Shown here: positions 50,939-61,841 of the stretch, piece after piece
Layout: every line of letters starts with the position of its first letter
Numbering within the stretch: position 1 is the first letter of the stretch
Source of the DNA: Agapetus fuscipes
Lineage: Eukaryota; Arthropoda; Insecta; Trichoptera; Glossosomatidae
NCBI GenBank assembly: GCA_951799405.1
Contig: OX637354.1
Span: 2,728,001 to 2,792,000, forward strand
Reading direction: 5' to 3'
DNA length: 64,000 nucleotides
The notes under the pieces: model-generated
The model's input: only the letters and a program-made list of their open reading frames with translations
What the model was told of the DNA's origin: nothing
Database searches by the model: none
Position numbers and translations under genes: made by a program

Positions 50939-51265
50939 GGGTCGATAGCTCAGGTGGTAGAGTGCTTGCATTCCATGCCGAAAGCTCAGGTTTGAATACC
51001 ACCGAGGGCGTCAGAAATGATTTCCCGTTTCGGTGTTTATTTCAAACCCCAAACTAAAATACCGGCAAGGTTTACTCAGCCTTCACAAGAAATGAGTACC
51101 AGCACTCTCGGGAGCTGGGCAACCTCCACTTCAACTGAAGTGGTTGGCGTAAGGCCGGCCCCTTTACCTGTAAAAATAAATAGGCTCAACTCGCCACATG
51201 CGACCCCTTCGGAGATAGCGCGGCAAGAAGTTACACTATATGTGTAGCTTAGTTGCGTTTTTTTT
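50939..51265 (+). mobile_element. SINE-B copy, near full length
   Basis: GGGTCGATAGCTCAGGTGGT to GTGTAGCTTAGTTGCGTTTT. From 51270 to 51660 no feature is seen. Confidence 0.8.
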
Positions 51266-51666
51266 GCAGTAAATATGTCACTGGTAATTGTTTACTTTAT
51301 AAGCACTACAAATAACTTTACTTTACTACCTTTTGAGATAAAAGATAGTTGTTAAAGACCCTAGACACCTAGACCTATGTTGGCACTCAGAGAGAAAGTT
51401 TTTAAATTAGTACCGACTCAGACGTTTAGATGAAATGTTATATGAATAATAGCTTATTCACAAAAGCTTATCAACAAAAATAACTTATCAACAGAAGCAT
51501 GAAGTCCCTGTTTTGAGCCGCATCATCCAAGGTCAAAATAGCCACGATTGCTGAACTTCGATAGAAGTGGCACCAAAAGAAGGAGAATAACTTATAAAAT
51601 AAAAAAATAACTTTTTGAGCTTTTTTCCCTTATACTGAGTACAACTATGATTTCAGTATTGCTCAC

Positions 51667-51759
51667 CTGAAGTCTGTGAAGAGATTAATCACTGCTAGCA
51701 CTAGACCAATAACACTGAGCGTCAGTTTGAACTTCTCGTACTCATCCTTGTATCTGAAT
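51667..51759 (-). CDS. TMEM120: TMEM120, KDEYEKFK exon
   Basis: Encodes FRYKDEYEKFKLTLSVIGLV then LAVINLFTDF(R), the conserved YKDEYEKFKL junction followed by the first membrane segment. Acceptor TTTGTTTCAG at 51759 and donor TTCAG|GTGAGC at 51667 (phase 2) match exon 50157-50374. The preceding exons, expected to encode a coiled-coil N-terminal half of about 100 residues, are not seen up to 64000. Confidence 0.88.
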
Positions 51760-51998
51760 CTGAAACAAAAATTCAATCAAATTAAATCACCTTAAAAAAT
51801 AATAATCATGTAATAAATAAAGCAAAGCAAGCAAAGCAACAGCAATAAATAAATGTTAGGTAGGTATTTATTATTCTTAAGTTTTTTATTCAATTGCCAC
51901 ACCAAATGCGTCATAGAAGAAGAAGACTGGTCTACTTGACACTGGCGCTCTTAGCACCCCTGGCGAATTCGCAACAAAGAAGAAAAAGAAGACTGATG

Positions 51999-52011
51999 TG
52001 TCAATTTGACA
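51999..52011. promoter_or_regulatory. Palindromic TGTCA..TGACA motif upstream of AKR 2
   Basis: TGTCAATTTGACA, about 90 bases before the start codon; the first AKR has TGTCAAAGTGACA in a comparable place. Confidence 0.4.
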
Positions 52012-52098
52012 GGTGAATGAATCACAGCTGTGCGGGAAACGAAATATTGCATTACATTGAATTTGTTTAAAATATAAAAGACGAAATTGAACGGAAAG

Positions 52099-52971
52099 AT
52101 GGATTCGTATACAACTTTAAATGATGGCAACAAATTCCCTATGCTGGGTTTCGGCACGTACCAGATCACCGGCGCATCTGAAATCTACCGCGTCCTTGAC
52201 TGCGCCCTGGAGGCAGGCTACCGATCCATAGACACAGCGGGTGTGTACCGCAATGAGGCCGACATAGGACGCGCGCTTAGGGAATTGCTTCCTAAATACG
52301 GTCTCAGCAGGCAAGACGTGTACATAACCTCAAAACTGCCACCCAGCAACCAAGGCGGCGGGGAGAACACTAGAAGCGCCGTTCTAAGCTCCCTCAGAGA
52401 CTTGCAGACAGACTATTTGGATCTCTATCTCATACACTGGCCCGGGACATCGCGGTTAGATGTCAAACATCCCGACAACGCTGCAAACCGACACAAATCA
52501 TGGCTGGAACTCGTACAGCTCAAAAAAGAAGGACTCATCCGCTCTATAGGAGTGTCTAACTATACCGTGCGGCATTTGCATGAACTACTTGAAAACTGTG
52601 GCGGGGTGACACCTGCCGTTAACCAAGTAGAGTGGCATCCTCACCACTGGCAGTCACAGCTTCTGCAAGCGTGCCGAAGCGCTAACATCCTGCTGCAAGC
52701 GTACTCCTCCCTGGGGGGATCCCGTAACCCTGCGCTACTGCAAGATGCGCGCGTGCTAGCTGTGAGTGCAGCGTGCGGGCGCAGTGCTGCGCAGGTGCTG
52801 CTGCGCTGGGCTCTGCAGCGCAACGTGGCCGTCATCCCCAAGGCCACGGGTGCACAGCGCATACAGGACAACACGCAACTCGACTTCCAGCTCTCTCAGG
52901 AGCACATGGACGTCCTGGATAACATCGGTACAACCAGGCAGTACGCGTGGAACCCTGACACCATCAAATAA
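52099..52971 (+). CDS. Aldo-keto reductase 2 (290 aa)
   Basis: A second NAD(P)H-dependent AKR with an uninterrupted frame. Tetrad: D45 (GYRSIDTAG), Y50 (VYRNE), K79 (ITSKL), H113 (LIHWPG). It also has IGVSNYTVRHLHELL, AVNQVEWHPHH, LLQAYSSLGGS and VIPKATGAQRIQDN. I start at the ATG at 52099 (AAAGATGG), the first in frame; bases upstream give no alternative ATG. It shares long blocks with AKR 1 (both intronless in the coding part, both short), so they are duplicates; whether duplication was by DNA or by retrotransposition is open. It lies on the strand opposite TMEM120, 340 bases from that gene's KDEYEKFK exon. GC-rich codons in the second half. Confidence 0.93.
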   Translation: MDSYTTLNDGNKFPMLGFGTYQITGASEIYRVLDCALEAGYRSIDTAGVYRNEADIGRALRELLPKYGLSRQDVYITSKLPPSNQGGGENTRSAVLSSLRDLQTDYLDLYLIHWPGTSRLDVKHPDNAANRHKSWLELVQLKKEGLIRSIGVSNYTVRHLHELLENCGGVTPAVNQVEWHPHHWQSQLLQACRSANILLQAYSSLGGSRNPALLQDARVLAVSAACGRSAAQVLLRWALQRNVAVIPKATGAQRIQDNTQLDFQLSQEHMDVLDNIGTTRQYAWNPDTIK

Positions 52972-53034
52972 TCATCATCATTCCCACTTTAACCACAAAG
53001 AACCAGGAAGGATCCAGAAGTGCTACTGTTTTAT

Positions 53035-53107
53035 TTTTTTTAAATAGATTTGTGAAGAGGAATGCAATTCATTATCCTATTCTGCCTGGCCAGAAACAGG
53101 TATTAAT
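53035..53107 (-). mobile_element. SINE-D 3' part, split by a LINE
   Basis: TTTGTGAAGAGGAATGCAAT, CTGGCCAGAAACAGGTATTA and ATCATCAATCA, then the LINE begins. The SINE resumes at 53633. Confidence 0.7.
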
Positions 53108-53632
53108 ATCATCAATCAATTTCGAAATAGCGAGTGAATGGGATATCCAGAGTCATAATAAAAGGAGAGCTTGTATGAAAAAAGTTATGACTCTGGATGA
53201 AATGAAAGAAGTATGCAAGGACAGGAAGAAGTGGCGGCTAATCTGCAATGCTGATTTTTAATGTTGGTTTATTGGCTTGCTACATTTTTTGCATAAGACA
53301 TTTTTTACTTTTTTTGTATAGATTTATTTTTAAGGTTTTGTTGTTTTCTTATACTTAAATGTTATTTATTACTCGTATTCCTTGACTAATAGGTTGGTAT
53401 GAGGCTGACCACCCATACTGTAAAAAATGGTTCACTTTGCCAATGTCACCCCTGTTTCAGGGAATGTCGGCAAGAGTTGCAGGGCTTATGTTCATTTGTG
53501 GTTTGGATTTTATTTGTAAGTACACAATCAGCATTTGTAAGCGCGAACTACACGTGTTTGTTTGTGGGCATACATCTGAGAGCTTTGAATGAATATATCC
53601 TTGCAACTTAGATTATAGATTATAGATTATAG
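53108..53632 (+). mobile_element. LINE 3' end: coding tail plus full repeat C
   Basis: Encodes FEIASEWDIQSHNKRRACMK and VMTLDEMKEVCKDRKKWRL, stop, then a spacer, then repeat C from CCTTGACTAATAGGTTGG to GATTATAGATTATAGATTAT. ATCAA on both sides may be the TSD. Confidence 0.8.
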
Positions 53633-53830
53633 AATCAACAATTCATTATTGTATACTTTTAATGAACTATTAATTAATAATTACCCAATGATATCTGCTG
53701 AACCAGGGTCAAATGTCAGAGAAAAATTTGATCGAGTTAATGATCCAGGCGGGGATCGAACTATCGTTATTCTATTCCAAATACGCTAGAAAGATCAGCC
53801 ACTTGATCCCTCGGCCATAACACCGATCTG
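53633..53830 (-). mobile_element. SINE-D 5' part, split by a LINE
   Basis: Continues ACAATTCATTATTG to the head (minus: ATCGGTGTTATGGCCGAGGG). Confidence 0.7.
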
Positions 53831-54119
53831 CTTAATTCCTTACGACTTAAAGGCGACGAGATATGGTTGTGTCCAAAAATAAGGTGTACTGTGATTTTTT
53901 TATACGTATGGAGTTCTTTCGCAAGCGCTAGCAATCTCCGACTTGGACTGATATCCATAGTGTAAGGAATTTAGCAGAACAGCGCTTCTGGTTTATTTTA
54001 TTACTTATTGCCACTGCTGCCTAATATCATCAACAAATTAATGTATATTTTTCACCAAATAGAGCCTTAATATTGCAACAACCACTAGAGAGATCATGTG
54101 ATTAACACGCACGCAACAA

Positions 54120-54500
54120 CTCACATTACTCCGTTGTTTAGAAAACTGCATTGGCTTCAATTTCCGGAGAGGGTGGTACCATGTTTGTCAGATGATTTAC
54201 AAAGCTGTACGTAAATGATGCGGCTCCTTCATATTTGTCTCACATGTTCTCAACCGTTGAAATAGATTTGAGACGCCAAACGCTCAGATCTGCGGGGTAT
54301 AGGGTGGTTGACTTGCTCCAGCCGAACCGTCAGACACGCACTAATTTTGAGGACCATGCTTTCCGGTTAGCGGGCCTGTTGTTCTCTTTACAGGAGCACT
54401 AAAGACGCATCTTTACAACAAAATCATATCCATGATTTGAGAGGGCATTTGAGGTGTGACACTCACAAAAACGACACTCTTTAATTATGTGTAGTTTAAA
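54120..54500 (+). pseudogene. LINE 3' end, partner family of SINE-A
   Basis: Broken frames with AAACTGCATTGGCTTCA, GCTCAGATCTGCGGGGTATA and ACACGCACTAATTTTGAGGA, ending GAGGGCATTTGAGGTGTGAC and ACACTCTTTAATTATGTG, as at 20611-20919. Confidence 0.7.
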
Positions 54501-54504
54501 CAAC

Positions 54505-54640
54505 AATTCTAAAAAATCCAAACCCCAAATGAACATACAACCTGCAACTTTTGCCAACATGAAACAAAGGTGACATCGACTAAGTGAACCATTTTTTTAC
54601 AGTATGATTGGTTAGCTTCATACCAACCTGGCGGATCCAG
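54505..54640 (-). mobile_element. Repeat C 5' half
   Basis: Minus-strand CAGGTTGGTATGAAGCTAAC to the AATGTTCATTTGGGG side. Confidence 0.6.
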
Positions 54641-54954
54641 TGATTAAGGGTGTGTTTTGGCTGGACTCAAATTTTTGGCATTTTATTTTAGAAAATTATC
54701 AATGAAATCTTTATTTTTACTACTTAAAAAATATATGGTTGTGATCCTTGAAATGTACTCTGCACAACCATAGCATTTTCAACCGTATTCCCCACCACTG
54801 CAATTACCGTATTCTGCGTTTACTTGCATGTGTTATATGACACGGCAACAGCAGTAGATATTAGCTACTCGAGCAGCTGCCGCGTACACCAAACAAACAC
54901 ATGGATTATCATCTTAAAGTGTTATCTCTACCTCACACATCATCAGTATTTCGT

Positions 54955-55020
54955 CCCCTTAGTGCTTGTTTGTCTTATGTCCATCAGGGGTAATTTCACA
55001 TGAGCAATTTCTCTTCTGCG
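54955..55020 (+). mobile_element. Element E end
   Basis: CGTCCCCTTAGTGCTTGTTT GTCTTATG, then GGTAATTTCACATGAGCAAT. Confidence 0.55.
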
Positions 55021-55084
55021 TCAAGGGATATTCTCCATTTTACTTGTAGGATGTTATGTTTTGTTATGTTTTTTCATTCCGAAT

Positions 55085-55555
55085 GAAATTTTAAGTTACA
55101 AAGATATGCAACATTGGAGATTCACATTACATGCATTTTCACAAGCAGACGCGTACAAGTTCGCGCTTGAGCATGCCGCATGTGAACCTACAACATAAAA
55201 ACCATATCTCAAATGGACATACACCCTCCAACTCCTGCCGACCTTTCCTGAAACAGGGGTGACATTGGCAAAGTGAACCATTTTCTATAGTTTTCTTCTA
55301 AAGTTTAACCTGTAAGGAATAAAAGTTTTCCACCAATACCGCGTCTGAGGATGATTTCCTTGACTTAAAGGTTGGTATGAGGCCAACCACCCAAAGTGTA
55401 AAAAAATGGTTAATTTTGCCAATGTCACCCCTGTTTCAGGGAAGGTTGGCAAGAGTTGCAGGGCGTATGTTGATTTGAGATTGGGGTTTAATGTTGTAAG
55501 CGTGAACTTACTTATATGTGTCTGCTTATGTAATTGCATTTAATATTAACTAGGG
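55085..55555. mobile_element. Two repeat C copies, inverted
   Basis: 55085-55290 is on the minus strand (tail side first), 55355-55555 on the plus strand from TTCCTTGACTTAAAGGTTGG. They are about 65 bases apart. Confidence 0.7.
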
Positions 55556-56010
55556 GCTACGCCCCTGGCTGCTACGCAGCCCAACCCCTTAACGTTTGGT
55601 GAATGTGTATATTGCGCATAGTTTACTCACGTTAAAATTCGTAATATTAAAAAACATGTAAAAATATGCAGTTTTTGTAAAAGAAAATTTTAATTGTGTA
55701 GGCTTTATAAAATAAAATATATGGAAGACCACCATTCAAAAATTAAAAGACACAGGGATTATCCCGCATTGTAAACGGTTGTACATTAATGTAATAGATA
55801 CAACAATAGTCTGTGCAAATCTTGATTTAATATCAATCTTTCTATATTCTCATTTGCCCACCCTATGATCTGTCATTCATCAGGATTATCATGCACCGTA
55901 AATGGTTATAGATTTTATCAGAATAAGTAAATCGACACTGTTAGAAAATATCGATTCGATCGAGGTAGGCACATCGATATATGAATACCATTAAAAATAT
56001 ATCGGAAATC
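55552..56010 (+). repeat. Dispersed repeat beginning TAACTAGGGGCTACGCCCCT
   Basis: The opening resembles ACTAGCAGTACCCGGCGTG at 57403, a start often seen in arthropod dispersed repeats whose other end carries CATA repeats, as at 59819 and 60444. The element body is not otherwise identified. Confidence 0.45.
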
Positions 56011-56014
56011 TGAT

Positions 56015-56225
56015 AGATTGGTATGAAACTGAACCCCATGCTGTATACATCTAGTTCACTTTTGCCTATGCCACCCTGGCTTCCGGGAAGGGCGTAGGGC
56101 GGTTCGTGTGAGGTTTGTTTTTTGTGCACATGCAGCAAGTGTAAGCACGATCGTGCTTGCTTGTAGGAATGCATGTAATATGAATCTTAAATGTACAATA
56201 CCTTTGCAACTTAGATTATATAGAA
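56015..56225 (+). mobile_element. Repeat C copy, diverged
   Basis: GATAGATTGGTATGAAACTG to CCTTTGCAACTTAGATTATA, with GTTCGTGTGAGGTTTG deletions. Confidence 0.6.
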
Positions 56226-56254
56226 TTAAACAATACAATTTGCGTTGAATCATT

Positions 56255-56920
56255 ATGTTGGCATGAGGCTGATCACCCTGTAAACCAGGCCTGGCCAACC
56301 CGCGGCCCGCGGGCCGCATGCGGCCCGCGACGCCTTTACGTGCGGCCCGCGGTCATGTGTGATGATTTTTTTAAATTATGTATTTGTATATATTTTTATT
56401 TAAGAACTTTATTGCCGTTAAATTTGTACAATTTTGAAATCAAAACTACCCCAGAACTTTCCTAGTAAAAACACAATTTGACTGGACTAGAGATATTTTT
56501 CAGCGATTTGAGTTGCAGCGACAACACATTTAAGCGTTAATGCGTAATATGGGGGTGCAAGTTTGAAAAAATATCAAATTTTTTAATCGAAACATTGTCG
56601 TGGAGGGGGGGGGGGGGTAGCGACAGGTTTGTGTGGCCCTTGGGGAAATTTTAGGCCATCAATGCGGCCCGGGGTGCAATTTGGGTTGGCCAGGCCTGCT
56701 GTAAACAATGATTCACTTTGCAAGTTTCACCCCTGTGTCAGGGAAGGTCGCCAAGAGTTGCAGGTCTTATGTTCATTAAAGATTGGGTTTCTATGTTGTT
56801 AGTCCACATGTAGCATTTGCAGGCGTGAACTTATAGGTACGGGTTTGCTTGTGGAAATGCATTTAATATGAATCTCAAATGTAAAGTATTATTGCAACTT
56901 GGATTATAGATTTTATAGAA
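56255..56920 (+). mobile_element. Repeat C copy split by a hAT-like MITE
   Basis: Head GTTGGCATGAGGCTGATCAC ends at the TSD CTGTAAAC; after the MITE the copy continues AATGATTCACTTTGCAAG to TTGCAACTTGGATTATAG. Confidence 0.75.
56286..56698. mobile_element. hAT-like MITE with 8-bp TSD CTGTAAAC
   Basis: Ends CAGGCCTGGCCAACCC and GGGTTGGCCAGGCCTG. CTGTAAAC flanks exactly (56278-56285, 56699-56706). The interior is rich in GCGGCCCGCG words near the left end and has a G tract at 56606. Confidence 0.9.
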
Positions 56921-56934
56921 ATAAACAAAATAAT

Positions 56935-57375
56935 TTCCTTGATTTCAAGGTTGTCATGAGGCTGACCACCCATACTGCAAAAAATGGTCCACCCATTTCA
57001 GGAAAGTCGGCAAGAGTTGCAGGGCTTATGTTCATTTGAGATTGGGTTTCTATGTTTTTAGTGCACATGTAGCATGTGTAAGCGCAAACTTCTACGTTTC
57101 TGCTTGTGGGAATCTAATCTACTTCAACTAATCTAAGTTTCAAAGATATGTTACATTGGAGATTCACATTACATGCATTCCCACAACCAGACACGTACAA
57201 ATTCGCGCTTGCACATGCCTCAAGTGAACCTACAATATAAAAACCGAATCTCAAATGGACATACACCCTGCAACTCTTGCCGTCCTTCCCTGAAACAGGG
57301 GTGACATTGGCAAAGTGAACCATTTTTACGCATAGGTGGTCAGCCGCATACCAATCTATAAGTCAAGGAACATAC
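56935..57375. mobile_element. Two repeat C copies, converging
   Basis: 56935-57112 on the plus strand (TTCCTTGATTTCAAGGTTG start, partly deleted) meets 57113-57375 on the minus strand (GATTAGATTA-type tail first). Confidence 0.7.
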
Positions 57376-57399
57376 ACGACAAATTACATTTTATAAATA

Positions 57400-57475
57400 A
57401 CTAGCAGTACCCGGCGTGTTTCACTACGCCATTTGGGCATGTGGTATCAATTTTTTTCTACAGATAAAAGAGGAA
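57400..57475 (+). repeat. Dispersed repeat start (ACTAGCAGTACCCGGCGTG)
   Basis: Opening shared in form with 55552; it fades after CAATTTTTTTCTACAG. Confidence 0.4.
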
Positions 57476-57659
57476 ACAACAGGATCAAAAAAAAAAGTGT
57501 GCTAATCGGAATCAAGCTTCACACAATTTATCTCTAGGTTAATCTTCACGTTTTCTAAAAAAAAAGGTCTATATACAACTGTTAAGCAGCAGAGCCAAGC
57601 ATAGGGAAAATCGATTGCGGTGCTCCATTTATATTTAAGATAAAAAAATCGGCTATGTA

Positions 57660-57930
57660 ACTTCACTCATCTAATCTATTCTAAGTTGCATGGATATAAT
57701 TGTTACATTTGGAATTCACATTAAGTGCATGCCCACAAGCAGACACGTATAAGTTCACACTTGCACATTCTGCGTGTGAACCTACAACATAAAAACCCAA
57801 ATCTCAAATGAACATACACCCTGCAACTCTTTGCTGACCTTCCCTGAAACAGGGGTGACATTGGCAGAGTGAACCATTTTCTATTTATAGTTGGTCAGAT
57901 GCATATTGACCTATACAAGAAAAGAATATA
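57660..57930 (-). mobile_element. Repeat C copy
   Basis: Minus-strand copy with the CACCCCTGTTTCAGGGAAGG block; head partly deleted. From 57930 to 58670 no gene or repeat is recognised. Confidence 0.7.
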
Positions 57931-58674
57931 AACAATAAATTAAATTTTATAATCATACAATTAAAGAACTAATCTATAAAATTCACTATACTCTTTGAGC
58001 AAAGTGAAGAAATAAATGTATTCCAAGCAATCAGGAATATTTTTCAATGTAACCGCACTGTGAAACGTATGCAGTTGGGGAAAATGCTTCATACAATATG
58101 ATGCACTTAAGTGTTTTTTCAACTATCTCCATAAAAGTGTTTAATTTATGTTGAATTTTGGACTCCCTGTCCTGTCTTTATCCCGGCCAAGTGAATTCAC
58201 CTTTTTTCCCCACATTTAAAATGTGCTCTATCCATTATTTCAATAAGTGAAAGTTTTAGGTAGTGCACACGGAACATTTTCTATTGACAACAAAATTGTA
58301 AGTCGCACGGCCGGGTTAGGTAAAAGGCAAACATTTTGTTTATCTTGGTTGCTTTGGACCATTGTCACATAGAAGAAAGACGTTTAACCGCCGAGAAAAA
58401 AACGATCTTTAAATTTGTGGTGAGTATATAATTTTACAGAAATGCGTTTTTTGAAAAAACAACTATATTATGTATATTTTAATTAAAAGTGTGTTTCAAT
58501 AAAAGGTTTTAATAATAATAATATATTTCAATATGGTCTTCTAGTTGTGACCTACGAACTTTCGTTTATCGTATTTTTTATAAGTGCGGGATATAAAAGC
58601 TTTCTTACATTTCTAAAATTCAAATTGGAATACTTGAATAACATTTTTTAATTTGGAACTTTTGTCTAGGCCAG

Positions 58675-59223
58675 GGGTCGGCAACCTTTTGAGTCGGAAG
58701 AGCCAAAAATTACAATTTACAAATTTCAAAGTTTTTCCTTGACTTATAGGTTGGTATGAGGCTGACCACCCATACTGTAAAAAATGGTTCACTTTGCCAA
58801 TGTCGCCCCTGTTTCAGGGAAGGTCGGCAAGAGTTGCAGGGCTTATGTTCATTTAAGATTGGGTTTTTATATTGTAGTTCCACATGCGGTATGTGTGAGC
58901 GCGAAATTATGCGTGTCTGCTTATGGGAATGCATTTGATGTGAATCTCAAATGATACATATCTTATTTTGGATTTGGATTTGTAAAGAGCCACAAATGTT
59001 TTTTTGCCAACAATAAATAGCGTCGATGGGGCGGGGGGAGGGTGGAGGGTGAAAAGCGAGTACAAGTAGCGGAGAGATCGTTAATCGATTCAGAACAATT
59101 TAGTTTTTTTCGATCAGAAGTATAATTCTGTGTTTTTTTTTATATTTGCTTATGAAGCTAAAGAGCCGTAACTTCACACCCAAAGAGCCGCATGTGGCTG
59201 GTGAGCCGCAGATAGCTTACCCC
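58675..59223. mobile_element. hAT-like MITE with repeat C inserted
   Basis: Left CAGGGGTCGGCAACCTTTTG, right side GTGGCTGGTGAGCCGCAGAT...TTACCCCTA. Internal GGTGAAAAGCGAGTA and GCCAACAATAAATAGCGTCG match 9124-9452 inverted. A full repeat C sits at 58735-58970. Confidence 0.7.
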
Positions 59224-59261
59224 TAACCAAACCGATATCGATCCACCATATTTGTAAAAAG

Positions 59262-59900
59262 TCCGGTCTATAGCTTAGTTGGTAGAGTAACTGCATTCCA
59301 TGCCGAGATCTCGAGGTAGAATCCCACTGAAGTTGTCAGAAATTATTTCTCGTTTCAGTGTTTATTTCTAACCCAAAATAAAATACCGGCAAGGCTTACT
59401 CAGCCTTCATAAGAAATGAGTGTCAAGCCACTCAGGAGCTGAATAACATCCATTTCAAGTTGGCGTAAAGTAAAAGTTACTGGGTTGTTCATTTTAGATT
59501 TGGATTTTAAATTATGAGTAGGTACACATGCAGCATTTGTAAGCGTGAACTTACATGTGTCTACTTGTGAGCATGCATTTTATATGAATCTTTAATGTAA
59601 ATGTATATTTGCAACTAAGATTATGTATTGTAGTTGAATATAATGGTCTTCTTCTATTGGGTGGTTTCAAAATTTACCGGCCTTGTTGCTGAAATATCGA
59701 GAATTGAGAACCACGGTTTATTTGATCACCATCAAACTTCACAGGATTCGTTCTAAGAATATGTTACATGTTTCCTGAAAATTTCGTCAAAATCGGATGA
59801 GCGGTTTATGAGTATAGGGAACATACATACATACATACAAACATACATACATACATACATACATACATACATACATACACACATCCTTCTTTATAGATAT
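59262..59900 (+). mobile_element. Composite repeat, tandem unit 1
   Basis: SINE-B 5' half (GTCCGGTCTATAGCTTAGTT) fused to repeat C 3' half (to 59640), then a LINE-like 3' end (AATCGGATGAGCGGTTTATG) with CATA repeats at 59819-59880. Confidence 0.75.
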
Positions 59901-60536
59901 AGATAGATAGATTGCATTCCATGCCGAGATCTCGAGTTAGAATCCCACCGAAGTTGTCAGAAATTATTTCCCGTTTCAGTGTTTATTTTAAACCCAAAAT
60001 AAAATACCGGCAAGGCTTACTCAGCCTTCATAAGAAATGAGTGTCAAGCCACTCAGGAGCTGAATAACATCCATTTCAAGTTGGCGTAAAGTAAAAGTTA
60101 CTGAGTTGTTCATTTTAGATTTGGATTTTAAATTATGAGTGGGTACACATGCAGCATTTGTAAGCGTGAACTTACATGTGTCTACTTGTGAGCATGCATT
60201 TTATATGAATCTTTAATGTAAATGTATATTTGCAACTAAGATTATGTATTGTAGTTGAATATAATGGTCTTCTTCTATTGGGTGGTTTCAAAATTTACCG
60301 ACCTCCTTGCTGAAATATCGAGAATTGAGAACCACTGTTTATTTGATCACCATCAAACTTCACAGGATTCGTTCTAAGAATATGTTACATGTTTCCTGAA
60401 AATTTCGTCAAAATCGGATGAGCGGTTTATGAGTCTATAGGGGACATACATACATACATACATACATACATACATACATACATACATACATACATACATA
60501 CATACATACACACATCCTTCTTTATAGATATAGATT
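59901..60536 (+). repeat. Composite repeat, tandem unit 2
   Basis: GCATTCCATGCCGAGATCTC at 59914 repeats 59293; the copy continues nearly identical through the CATA repeats (about 60444-60510), which are roughly 10 bases longer. Confidence 0.85.
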
Positions 60537-61040
60537 TCCTTGATTTATTGCTTGGTATGAGGCTGACCATCCATACTGAAAAAATGGTTTTATTTGCAAA
60601 TTTAGCCCCTGTTTCAGGAAGGTCGGCAAGAGTTGCAAGGCTTATGTTCATATGAAATTGGTGTTCTATATTGTAAGTCCGCATGCAGCGTGTTTAAGCG
60701 CGAACTTAATGTATGCTTGTGGGAATGCATTTAATATGAATCTCAAATGTACAATACCTTTGCAACTTAGATTATATAGAATTAAACAATACAATTTTCG
60801 TTGAATTACATGTTGGCATGAGGCTGACCCCCCTGTTAACAATGATTCACTTTGCAAATTTCACCCCTTTGTCAGGGAAGGTCGGCAAGAGTTGCAGGTC
60901 TTATGTTCATTAAAGATTAGGTTTCTATGTTGTTAGTCCACGTCTAGCATTTGCAGGCGTGAACTTATAGGAACGGGTCTGCTTGTGGGAATGCATTTAA
61001 TATGATTCTCAAATGTAATATATCTTTGCAACTTAAATTA
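60537..61040 (+). mobile_element. Two repeat C copies in tandem
   Basis: 60537-60780 starts TTCCTTGATTTATTGCTTGG; 60800-61040 starts ACATGTTGGCATGAGGCTGA. Both end in AACTTAGATTATATAGA-like tails. Confidence 0.7.
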
Positions 61041-61059
61041 TATAGACCTAAACTAAATA

Positions 61060-61560
61060 ATTCATTGACTTATAGGTTAGTATGCGGCTGACCACCCATA
61101 CTGTAAAAAATGGTTCACTTTGCAAATTTCACCTATTTTTGAGGGAAGTTTGGCAAGAGTTGCATAGCGAATGTTAATTTGATATTATGTTCTAAGTGAG
61201 AACTTGGCGGTTTCATGACTCATTCCTTTGCCAAACTGCCCGTTTATGGAATGGTCTACCAGTATCTGTGTTCCCTTCCCAATTTAATCCGGTTTTATTC
61301 AAAACCAACATCAATCACCACTTCCTTGCAGCGCCTCACGACAGAACTAAGAACTCAAGCAACACCTCTGCGGCACCCTTCCAGGGTGACATAGACTCCC
61401 AAGACTTTTAAGAATTGGGGAGCCTCCCGCACAGGATTCCTTAAAAAAAGTCATCATGGGGCATGTGTACACGCAAACTTATACCTGTCTACTTGTGGGA
61501 CTACATTTAATATGAATATCAAATGTAATGTATTGTGCAACATAGATAATAGATTATATA
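61060..61560 (+). mobile_element. Repeat C split by a LINE C-terminal fragment
   Basis: Repeat C at 61060-61196 and 61459-61560. Between them 61197-61458 encodes FHDSFLCQTARLWNGL and FPSQFNPVLFKTNINHHFLA, ending GGATTCCTTAAAAAA. Confidence 0.75.
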
Positions 61561-61841
61561 GGTATTGCGTATATCTCTAAATCTTTTTAAAAGTATTTGA
61601 AAATATTTGATGAGAAAAAGTACTTACTGACAATTTTGTTGAAAAATTATGTATGAAATCTTTTTCTGCCATGATCTGTATTTCTAAAAACTGGTTTGCG
61701 TCCCCGCTCGAATTTTTAAATATTTATTAGAGAACGCAAAATAGATCGATGAATTGCATTCCTTTCAAATTTATTAAAAAAAAAAGGACAAAGAAAAAAC
61801 AAAAAAAAAAAAAAACAAAAACAAACATTTCATCTCCAGGC

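Noticed and set aside
59819..60510. CRISPR-like direct repeats
   Set aside because: Simple CATA repeats in a tandem duplication; no spacer-repeat structure.
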